A DNA stretch of 18,040 bases, from contig DBLB01000065.1 in assembly GCA_002298695.1 (NCBI GenBank), positions 1 through 18,040 on the forward strand, in the 5' to 3' direction. A program made the position numbers and the translations under genes. Positions 6,812-12,620 of the stretch are shown piece by piece; positions within the stretch are counted from its first letter, which is position 1, and every line of letters begins with the position of its first letter. The notes under the pieces are model-generated. The model saw only the letters and a list, made by a program, of their open reading frames with translations, was not told the origin of the DNA and searched no databases. The DNA is from Clostridiales bacterium UBA735. GTDB taxonomy: Bacteria; Bacillota; Clostridia; Oscillospirales; Oscillospiraceae.

Positions 6812-8170
6812 TTAATTCTTTCCGGATTTTTGTAGATTTTCGACGGCTTGCACCAAATTGTCCGTGACGTGCTCCGCCGCGGCCTCCGTCCCGGCCTCCA
6901 CCATGACGCGGATGAGCGGTTCGGTGCCCGAGGGGCGGATGAGGACGCGGCCGTTTCCGGCCAGCTCGCGCTCCGCCGCAGCAATGGCCTCGTGCAGCGC
7001 AGGGGCGGCCATGATGGCCTGTTTTTCTTCGTTTGTCGTGACGCGGACGTTGCGCAGCAGCTGCGGATAGCTGACGATCTTATCGGAGAGCGCGCTGACC
7101 TTCTTCCCGGACTGCTGGACAATGTTCAGAAATTGCAGCGCAGCCAGCTGGCCATCGCCGGTCGTCATATGGTCGAGGAAGATGATGTGGCCGGACTGCT
7201 CGCCGCCGAGCACCATGCCCTCTTTCTGCATGAGCTCCAGCACGTTGCGGTCGCCGACGGCGGCACACAGAAGGCGCAGGCCGTTCTGCTCACAATATTT
7301 ATGTAAACCAACATTGGACATGACCGTCGCGACGAAGCCATCCCCTTTCAGGCGGCCCTGCTCGACGAGCGTTTCGGCGCAGATGGCCATGATATGGTCG
7401 CCGTCGACCTCGCGTCCCAGCTCGTCGACCGCGAGGCAGCGGTCGGCGTCGCCGTCGAAGGCAATGCCGAGGTCGTAATGCCCCGCGACGACGCCGCGCT
7501 TGAGCATGCCGAGGTGTGTGGAACCGCAGTCTGCATTGATGTTGACGCCGTTCGGTTCGTCGTTGCAGATCGTGAAATCCAGGTCGAAGCGTTCGAACAG
7601 CTCCCGCGCGGTGGCGGAAGCGGCGCCGTTTGCACAGTCGATCAGGACGCGCAGACCGGACAGCTCGCCGACCGTTGAGGCCAGATGGTCGAGGTAGACG
7701 CCGCGCAGCGACGGGTCGGAGCGCACCTGGCCGAGATCGCCGTGCGACTTGACCGGCAGATCGCCGGGCTGCAAGATCAGATCTTCGATCTGCGCTTCGA
7801 GCGCGTCGCTGAGCTTGAAGCCCTCACGGGAAAACAGCTTGATGCCGTTGTGTTCATACGGATTGTGCGAGGCGGAGATGACTGCTCCGGCATCGGCGCA
7901 GAGGCGCACCGTCAGATACGCCACGGCGGGCGTCGGGATGACGCCGAGCGTGACGACATCGCAGCCGCAGGCCGTCAGACCGGCGGTCAGCGCCGCTTCC
8001 AGCATATCGGAAGAAATTCTCGTGTCCTTGCCGATGACGACGCTTGGCTTTCTGCCCGTGCCGTCCTGCAGGGACAGCGCCGTCGCCTGCCCGATGCGGT
8101 AGGCCAGCTTTGTGTCCAGCGTCTCGTTGGCGACGCCGCGGATGCCGTCTGTGCCGAATAATTTACCCAT
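6812..8170 (-). CDS. glmM: Phosphoglucosamine mutase
   Basis: A 452-residue enzyme that interconverts glucosamine-6-phosphate and glucosamine-1-phosphate on the way to UDP-GlcNAc for peptidoglycan. It starts MGKLFGTDGIRG, the family hallmark. The phosphoserine loop is ISASHNP with the catalytic serine at residue 101, the metal-binding loop is DGDADR (239-244), the sugar-binding loop includes GGEQSGH (322-328), and the phosphate-binding loop is RPSGTEP (412-418). Length is typical. GAGGAG lies 8 bases before the ATG. It is the last gene of the ruv operon, 17 bases after ruvB; glmM is more often found with cdaA/ybbR genes, so the linkage is somewhat unusual. No terminator was seen before the next promoter. 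Confidence 0.97.
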   Translation of the reverse strand: MGKLFGTDGIRGVANETLDTKLAYRIGQATALSLQDGTGRKPSVVIGKDTRISSDMLEAALTAGLTACGCDVVTLGVIPTPAVAYLTVRLCADAGAVISASHNPYEHNGIKLFSREGFKLSDALEAQIEDLILQPGDLPVKSHGDLGQVRSDPSLRGVYLDHLASTVGELSGLRVLIDCANGAASATARELFERFDLDFTICNDEPNGVNINADCGSTHLGMLKRGVVAGHYDLGIAFDGDADRCLAVDELGREVDGDHIMAICAETLVEQGRLKGDGFVATVMSNVGLHKYCEQNGLRLLCAAVGDRNVLELMQKEGMVLGGEQSGHIIFLDHMTTGDGQLAALQFLNIVQQSGKKVSALSDKIVSYPQLLRNVRVTTNEEKQAIMAAPALHEAIAAAERELAGNGRVLIRPSGTEPLIRVMVEAGTEAAAEHVTDNLVQAVENLQKSGKN

Positions 8171-8187
8171 GGAACATACTCCTCACT

Positions 8188-9231
8188 TCAAAACGATAAC
8201 TGCTCCTGCGGAGCGGTGGGATCTGCAATGTGCAGATGGTCATAGGCCAGCTGCGTGACGCAGCGGCCACGAGGTGTGCGCGTCAGAAAGCCGATCTGCA
8301 TGAGATACGGTTCGTAGACGTCCTCGAGCGTGACGGCCTCCTCGCCGATGGTCGCGGCCAGCGTCTCGAGGCCGACCGGGCCGCCGCTGTAATTGCGGAT
8401 GATGGCGGTCAGCATGCGGCGGTCGATCGCGTCGAGACCGAGCTTGTCGACCTCGAGCTGCGCAAGGGCGTGATCCGCAGCCTCGCGGGTGATGACACTG
8501 TCGTGGTAGATGTCGGCAAAATCACGCACGCGGCGGAGCATCCGGTTGGCGATACGCGGCGTCCCGCGCGAGCGCGACGCGATCTCCAGCGCGCCCTGCG
8601 GATCGATCTCGATGCCGAGCAGCGCCGCCGAGCGCGTCACGATGCGCGCAAGTTCCTCTTTCGTATAGAGCTCCAGCCGGAGCTGGACGCCAAAGCGGTC
8701 GCGCAGGGGGCTGGACAGCTGGCCGGCGCGCGTCGTCGCGCCGATGAGCGTGAAGCGCGGCAGGTCGAGGCGGATGGAGTTGGCCGAGGGGCCCTTACCG
8801 ATGATGATGTCGATGGCATAGTCCTCCATCGCGGGATACAGAATTTCTTCGACCGCGCGGTTGAGGCGGTGAATTTCGTCGATGAACAGGATATCGCCCG
8901 CCGAAAGATTTGTCAGCAGCGCGGCGAGGTCGCCGGCCTTTTCAATGGCCGGGCCGGAAGTGATGCGGATGTTGACGCCCATCTCGTTGGCGATGACGCC
9001 GGCCAGCGTCGTTTTGCCGAGGCCCGGCGGGCCATAGAGCAGAACGTGGTCGAGCGGTTCGCTCCGCCGGCGTGCGGCCTCAATATAGACCGCGAGGTTG
9101 CCCTTCGCCTTCTCCTGACCGGTATAGTCGGCCAGCGTGCGGGGGCGGAGACTGACCTCGCCGTCATCCTGCGGGGTGAGGCTGGTCGTGACGATCGGGG
9201 CTTCGTATTCCTGTGAAAAATCAAGGCTCAT
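8188..9231 (-). CDS. ruvB: Holliday junction branch migration ATPase RuvB
   Basis: A 347-residue AAA+ motor that, loaded by RuvA, drives branch migration of Holliday junctions. Walker A is GPPGLGKTT (67-75), Walker B is ILFIDEIH (114-121), sensor 1 is GATTRAG (164-170), and the arginine-finger region is LRDRFG (176-181). The C-terminal winged helix ends with [10 protein letters not shown]. All expected motifs are intact and length is normal. AAGGAGGGG precedes the ATG. It follows ruvA by 12 bases and precedes glmM by 17, in one operon. Confidence 0.98.
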   Translation of the reverse strand: MSLDFSQEYEAPIVTTSLTPQDDGEVSLRPRTLADYTGQEKAKGNLAVYIEAARRRSEPLDHVLLYGPPGLGKTTLAGVIANEMGVNIRITSGPAIEKAGDLAALLTNLSAGDILFIDEIHRLNRAVEEILYPAMEDYAIDIIIGKGPSANSIRLDLPRFTLIGATTRAGQLSSPLRDRFGVQLRLELYTKEELARIVTRSAALLGIEIDPQGALEIASRSRGTPRIANRMLRRVRDFADIYHDSVITREAADHALAQLEVDKLGLDAIDRRMLTAIIRNYSGGPVGLETLAATIGEEAVTLEDVYEPYLMQIGFLTRTPRGRCVTQLAYDHLHIADPTAPQEQLSF

Positions 9232-9243
9232 TACGGCCCCTCC

Positions 9244-9846
9244 TTATTTTGATACCATGGCGCGCAGCGCATGGCGCACGATGTCCTCCACGCTGAGCGC
9301 TTCCACGTCGAGGCCCTTGAGCGCCGCGCCGATCTCGGACTGCGAATAGCCGAGGCTGGCAAGCGCAGCCGTAGCCTCTGCCGTTTTGCCGCCGCGCAGC
9401 TGCGGCTGGACGTCGGCGATGCTCGCGCCGTTCAGCTCCAGCTGACTGCCGGCGATTTTATCCTTCAGCTCGAGCAGGACGCGCTGGGCCAGCTTTTTAC
9501 CGACGCCCGCGGCCATAGTCAGCGTCTTGACGTCCTGCGTCATGACGGCCAGCGTGAACTGGTCCGGACTGACGACCGAGAGGATGGCGAGCGCCGCTTT
9601 CGGCCCTACGCCGGAGACAGAGATCAGCTGGCGGAAGCAGTTCAGCTCCTCACGGGTGGAGAAGCCGTAGATGTCGAACGCATCCTCCTTGATGCCGCAG
9701 TAGGTGAAGAGCTTGGCGGGCTTGCCGAGCTGCAATTTTGCCAATGTATAGTTTGTCGTGTGGCAGGCGTAGCCGACGCCGCCGCAGTCGATGACCGCGA
9801 GATTTGCGTCGACAAGGGCCAATGTACCGTTCAAGTAGTAAAACAT
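9244..9846 (-). CDS. ruvA: Holliday junction DNA-binding protein RuvA
   Basis: A 200-residue protein whose tetramer holds the Holliday junction and loads RuvB. The N-terminal OB-fold is visible (MFYYLNGTLA, then CGGVGYACHTT). The two helix-hairpin-helix motifs follow (SVSGVGPKAALAILS and MAAGVGKKLAQRVLLELKDK), then the flexible linker and the C-terminal RuvB-contacting helices (ATAALASLGYSQSEI and VEDIVRHALRAM). Length and order are normal. It lies 12 bases after ruvC and 12 before ruvB. Confidence 0.98.
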   Translation of the reverse strand: MFYYLNGTLALVDANLAVIDCGGVGYACHTTNYTLAKLQLGKPAKLFTYCGIKEDAFDIYGFSTREELNCFRQLISVSGVGPKAALAILSVVSPDQFTLAVMTQDVKTLTMAAGVGKKLAQRVLLELKDKIAGSQLELNGASIADVQPQLRGGKTAEATAALASLGYSQSEIGAALKGLDVEALSVEDIVRHALRAMVSK

Positions 9847-9858
9847 AGTGCCTCTCCC

Positions 9859-10359
9859 CTATCCAAGATAGCCTTTCTGGTGCAGCAGGGATGTGGACGA
9901 GCGCGCATGGCAGAGCGCAATGGCGATGGCGTCCGCCGCATCGTCCGGCCGGGCGACCTTTTCCATGTGCAGAAGCCGCCGCGTCATATCCATGACCTGC
10001 CGCTTTTCTGCACCGCCATAGCCGACGACGGCCTGCTTGACCTGATTCGGCGTATATTCAAAAAGCGGCACGCCGGATTTCTGGATGGCCAGCAGGATGA
10101 CGCCGCGGCCGTGGCTGACGCCGATGCCGGTCGTGACGTTGTGGCCCCAGAAGAGTTCTTCGACCGCGACGGCATCCGGCTTTACGGTATTCAGCAGCTG
10201 CGTCATATCATCGTACAGCACCTCGAGGCGCTGCGGAAAGGTCAGGGGCGTCGGGGTAGTGATCGTGCCATAATTGAGCAGCTTCAGGCTGCCGCGCTCC
10301 GAAAATACGACGCCGAAGCCCGTCGTCGCATAGCCGGGGTCAATTCCAAGGATCCGCAT
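9859..10359 (-). CDS. ruvC: Crossover junction endodeoxyribonuclease RuvC
   Basis: A 166-residue RNase H-fold resolvase that cuts Holliday junctions held by RuvAB. The metal-binding acidic residues are visible: D7 (GIDPGYATTG), E67 (AVEELF), D140 and D143 (PDDAADAIAIA). Length is typical. The ATG at 10359 lies one base after the stop of the upstream small membrane-protein gene (TGAGATG), so the two are probably translationally coupled. It heads the ruvC-ruvA-ruvB-glmM run. Confidence 0.97.
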   Translation of the reverse strand: MRILGIDPGYATTGFGVVFSERGSLKLLNYGTITTPTPLTFPQRLEVLYDDMTQLLNTVKPDAVAVEELFWGHNVTTGIGVSHGRGVILLAIQKSGVPLFEYTPNQVKQAVVGYGGAEKRQVMDMTRRLLHMEKVARPDDAADAIAIALCHARSSTSLLHQKGYLG

Positions 10360-10360
10360 C

Positions 10361-10540
10361 TCAGAACTTCCCGAACATCATCCAGTAGCACGTTCCGAGG
10401 AACGCAAACAGCACCACCGCTGCCAGCACCCAGGCCAGAATGATATGAAACTTCGGGCGCGGCGTATAGTGGGTCTCTTCCTTCTGCTGCCGCTGCGCAC
10501 TGGTATAGTCCAGCCGCTCGGTGGAATGTTCGTTCTGCAT
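10361..10540 (-). CDS. Small single-pass membrane protein, first gene of the ruv operon
   Basis: A 59-residue protein, MQNEHSTERLDYTSAQ at its start, with a charged polar first 31 residues (many Q, E, R, K), then one hydrophobic helix (about 32-54, FHIILAWVLAAVVLFAFLGT) and a short tail ending in MMFGKF. GGGGAG lies 6 bases before the ATG, the reading frame is intact, and its stop abuts the ruvC start with one base between, all good signs of a real gene. It sits between the operon promoter and ruvC. No known family was recognised. The likely topology is a cytoplasmic N-terminal tail and one membrane anchor; its role, and whether it is functionally tied to RuvABC, are unknown. Confidence 0.78.
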   Translation of the reverse strand: MQNEHSTERLDYTSAQRQQKEETHYTPRPKFHIILAWVLAAVVLFAFLGTCYWMMFGKF

Positions 10541-10572
10541 GGCTGCTCCCCGTCTTTCTGCAAACTGTTTTT

Positions 10573-10581
10573 ACTATAACA
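10573..10581 (-). promoter_or_regulatory. Extended -10 promoter of the ruv operon
   Basis: On the minus strand TGTTATAGT (10581-10573) is an extended -10 (TGn plus TATAGT), 32 bases ahead of the small membrane-protein ATG. No good -35 is visible at the usual distance, which is common when the -10 is extended. Confidence 0.6.
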
Positions 10582-10615
10582 TAAAAACGAACAAATGAAC
10601 AGCAAAATTTTTGGA

Positions 10616-10816
10616 CGGCGCACAATTGTGCGCCGCAGCGTGTCGAAAAAGTCTTTTCGCCCCGCTGCCTGTCCAGATTTTCAAACTTAAAAGTTCGAAA
10701 ATCTGCTTGATTGAACGCGAAGGGGGCTTTTTGCCCCCTTCTCCATACCCCCGCTGCTCTGTCTCAGAACTGCATTTTATAGTTTTTGACAGTCTCCGGC
10801 GCACAATTGTGCGCCG
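10616..10816. repeat. Palindrome-rich intergenic element bounded by two identical 20-bp palindromes
   Basis: The ends are two copies of the same perfect palindrome, core GGCGCACAATTGTGCGCC (20 bp at 10616-10635 and at 10797-10816), in direct repeat and 181 bases apart; identity extends one base further right. Three more inverted repeats lie between: a 15-position stem with two mismatches and an AGTC loop (10635-10668), a 32-bp near-perfect palindrome starting CAGATTTTC and ending GAAAATCTG (10674-10705), and GAAGGGGGC-TTTTT-GCCCCCTTC (10719-10741). There is no gene and no T-run after any stem. This looks like a REP- or MITE-like mobile intergenic repeat; copies elsewhere in the genome would be needed to confirm. 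Confidence 0.6.
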
Positions 10817-10866
10817 CTTTGTATGTTGTTTCCTGATTCGGGGTATCCTGCCAGAGAGGTGATTTC

Positions 10867-11544
10867 ATGCTGATTTCGTTTTTTCGCACCATCGTCCTCT
10901 ATCTGCTGCTGATCGCAACGGTACGGCTGATGGGCAAGCGGCAGCTCGGAGAAATGGAACCGACGGAATTTGTCGTAACGATGCTGGTGGCAAATCTGGC
11001 CGCCGTGCCGATGCAGGAATCCGGGATCCCGCTGCTGGCGGGGCTGCTGCCGATTCTGATAGTGCTGGCGCTGGAGCTGCTGCTGTCGGTGCTGAGCTAC
11101 CGGAGCGTCCGGTTCCGGAGGCTGGTCTGCGGAAAACCGGTCATTCTGATGGAAAATGGGAAGCTCTTACAGGACAATCTGCGTAAGACGCGCGTCACAC
11201 CGGACGAGCTGGCAGAATATCTGCGATTGCGGGGCGTGGTCGACCTCAGTCAGGTGCAGTACGCCATTCTGGAGACGGGCGGCAGCATTTCGGCGCTGCT
11301 CTACCCAAAGTATGAACCGGCTTGTGCAAAGGATGCGGGCATTTCGGTCGATCCGCTCCGGCTGCCGGTGACGGTGATCTCCGGCGGGCGGCTGCTGTCG
11401 GAGAATCTGGCGGTGCTGGGCAAGACGGAAGCGTGGGTGCAGGAATGTCTGAAACCCTACGGCTGCGGCATCCGGGACGTGTTTCTGCTGACATGCGAAC
11501 CGGGCGGCAGGCTCTATCTCTCCATCCGGGAGGACATGCGATGA
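10867..11544 (+). CDS. DUF421 (YetF-like) membrane protein
   Basis: A 225-residue protein with two or three N-terminal membrane helices (about 3-22, 35-50, 55-77), then a soluble domain. The sequence TVRLMGKRQLGEMEPTEFV (19-37) is the DUF421 signature, and GKPVILMENGKLLQDNLRKTRVTPDEL with QVQYAILETGGSISAL is the conserved beta-sheet domain facing the cytoplasm. In Bacillus some relatives are spore-membrane proteins; the biochemical role is not settled. AGAGAGGTGA precedes the ATG at good distance. The last codons overlap the next gene (ATGA), so both are made together. No clear promoter was seen between this gene and the upstream repeat element. Confidence 0.9.
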   Translation: MLISFFRTIVLYLLLIATVRLMGKRQLGEMEPTEFVVTMLVANLAAVPMQESGIPLLAGLLPILIVLALELLLSVLSYRSVRFRRLVCGKPVILMENGKLLQDNLRKTRVTPDELAEYLRLRGVVDLSQVQYAILETGGSISALLYPKYEPACAKDAGISVDPLRLPVTVISGGRLLSENLAVLGKTEAWVQECLKPYGCGIRDVFLLTCEPGGRLYLSIREDMR

Positions 11545-11921
11545 AGCACACGGTATTGGCCCTTGCGCTGCTGGCCGCGGCGCTTGCGGTCTGCATTACG
11601 AGTTCCGTGCGCGTGCGGCGGGACTGCCAGTCGGTAAACGACGCCATCGCCGAGGCGCGCAATCAGGCGGCGCGCGGCGATTTTGCCGGCGCGGCGGCAC
11701 AGCTGGACAAGGCGAAGGAGATTTGGCACAGCCACGAGCGGTTTTTCGGGGTCGTGCTCAGCCACAGCGAGCTGGACGACGTCAAGATGCTGTTTGCGGA
11801 GCTTTCGCAGTATGCCGTGCTCGGCGATCAGGACGATTTTCTTGCAGGCTCAGCGCGGCTCATCGCGACGATCGAACACATTCGCGAGATGGAAGTGCCA
11901 AGTTATCACAATTTGCTGTGA
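11541..11921 (+). CDS. DUF4363 family protein, partner of DUF421
   Basis: A 126-residue protein with an N-terminal hydrophobic helix (about 4-22, signal anchor or uncleaved signal) followed by a helical, probably extracytoplasmic domain: QSVNDAIAEARNQAARGDFAGAAAQLDKAKEIW, then SHSELDDVKMLFAELSQYAVLGD. This helix pattern and its position directly after a DUF421 gene match the DUF4363 family of Clostridia. The ATG overlaps the upstream stop in ATGA, with GGGAGG nearby. It presumably works with the DUF421 protein in the membrane; no activity is known. Confidence 0.85.
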   Translation: MKHTVLALALLAAALAVCITSSVRVRRDCQSVNDAIAEARNQAARGDFAGAAAQLDKAKEIWHSHERFFGVVLSHSELDDVKMLFAELSQYAVLGDQDDFLAGSARLIATIEHIREMEVPSYHNLL

Positions 11922-11955
11922 GTTCACAAACCATTCACGCTTTCCGGACAAGTTG

Positions 11956-11964
11956 TGCTATACT
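11956..11964 (+). promoter_or_regulatory. Extended -10 promoter of the thioredoxin pair
   Basis: TGCTATACT (TGn plus TATACT) lies 36 bases ahead of the thioredoxin ATG and 35 bases past the previous gene. No good -35 was found. No terminator separates it from the DUF421-DUF4363 genes, so readthrough may also contribute. Confidence 0.6.
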
Positions 11965-12000
11965 GGTAATATAAAGAAGAAAGCCAAGGAGGCTGAACGT

Positions 12001-12312
12001 ATGACTGTTCTGACAGAAAGCAATTTTGACCGCGAGGTATTACAGGCGGACAAGCTGGTCGTCGTGGATTTCTGGGCGACGTGGTGCGGGCCGTGCATGA
12101 TGCTGGGGCCCGTCATGGAGGAGCTGGAGGGCGAGATGCCGGATGTGAAATTCTGTAAGGTAAATGTCGATGACGAGCGCGACCTCGCCATCGAATACGG
12201 CGTGCAGTCCATCCCGATGCTGCTGTTCGTAAAAGACGGCGAGATCAAAGGGACAAGCATCGGCTATGCCGACAAGGCAACGATCCGCGCCAGAATCGAG
12301 GCCGCCCGATGA
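12001..12312 (+). CDS. trxA: Thioredoxin
   Basis: A 103-residue cytoplasmic disulfide reductase with the classical active site WCGPC (W28, C29, C32) in VVDFWATWCGPCMML, the cis-proline loop SIPMLLFVKDGE and the usual C-terminal helix. Length is typical. AAGGAGG lies 8 bases before the ATG. The stop overlaps the start of the next gene (ATGA), which encodes an FTR-like iron-sulfur protein, so this thioredoxin may be reduced by that partner rather than only by NADPH-thioredoxin reductase. The symbol trxA is used in the general sense, since the genome may hold more than one. Confidence 0.95.
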   Translation: MTVLTESNFDREVLQADKLVVVDFWATWCGPCMMLGPVMEELEGEMPDVKFCKVNVDDERDLAIEYGVQSIPMLLFVKDGEIKGTSIGYADKATIRARIEAAR

Positions 12313-12506
12313 AGGTACGCCTGAACGAGGACAAGGCTGTCGTGGCGAAGATCCGCGAGGGCTTAAAGCGCACGGGCGGCTATTGCCCGTGCAAGCTCGC
12401 CCGGACGGAAGAGAACAAATGTATGTGCGAGGAATTCAAACGCCAGATCGCCGACCCCAATTTTGAGGGGTACTGCCACTGCATGCTCTACTACAAGGAG
12501 AAATAG
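12309..12506 (+). CDS. Ferredoxin:thioredoxin reductase catalytic-domain-like protein
   Basis: A 65-residue protein with three C-x-C pairs: YCPC (C26, C28), CMC (C38, C40) and YCHCMLYY (C56, C58). The order CPC, CxC, CHC and the ending CHCMLYY closely match the catalytic beta subunit of ferredoxin:thioredoxin reductase, which uses a 4Fe-4S cluster beside an active disulfide to pass single electrons from ferredoxin to thioredoxin. Spacing differs from the plant/cyanobacterial pattern (CPC-x16-CPC-x8-CHC): here it is x9 and x15, and the protein is shorter. Translational overlap with thioredoxin (ATGA) supports a shared redox job. An FTR-like fold is well supported; the actual reductase activity is inferred. 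Confidence 0.85.
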   Translation: MKVRLNEDKAVVAKIREGLKRTGGYCPCKLARTEENKCMCEEFKRQIADPNFEGYCHCMLYYKEK

Positions 12507-12538
12507 CAGCAGAAAAATCTTAAAAAAATTCTTAGGAA

Positions 12539-12566
12539 TTGCATTTTTACAGATTTATGCTAAACT
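12539..12566 (+). promoter_or_regulatory. Promoter of the SLH surface-protein gene
   Basis: TTGCAT (12539-12544) and TAAACT (12561-12566) are separated by 16 bases, and TGC stands just before the -10 (extended -10). About 54 bases separate the -10 from the ATG; a good AGAGGTG binding site precedes the start. Confidence 0.65.
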
Positions 12567-12620
12567 GAAACTGAGGAAAAAGAACTCAGGCAAGTGAAAA
12601 AACTGAAAGAGGTGTAAACA

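Noticed and set aside
6559..6867. Plus-strand open frame of about 100 codons between the zinc-ribbon and glmM genes
   Set aside because: No ribosome binding site; it runs through the consensus minus-strand promoter and into the end of glmM.
9271..10443. Plus-strand open frame opposite ruvA and ruvC
   Set aside because: It crosses two well-defined ruv genes and the gap between them; no domain and no ribosome binding site.
10719..10741. GAAGGGGGC-TTTTT-GCCCCCTTC as an intrinsic terminator
   Set aside because: The T bases are in the loop, and no T-run follows the stem on either strand; no gene ends close by. Kept only as part of the repeat element.
10616..10816. CRISPR array
   Set aside because: Only two copies of the end repeat, 181 bases apart, and the sequence between is made of other hairpins, not regular spacers; no cas genes.
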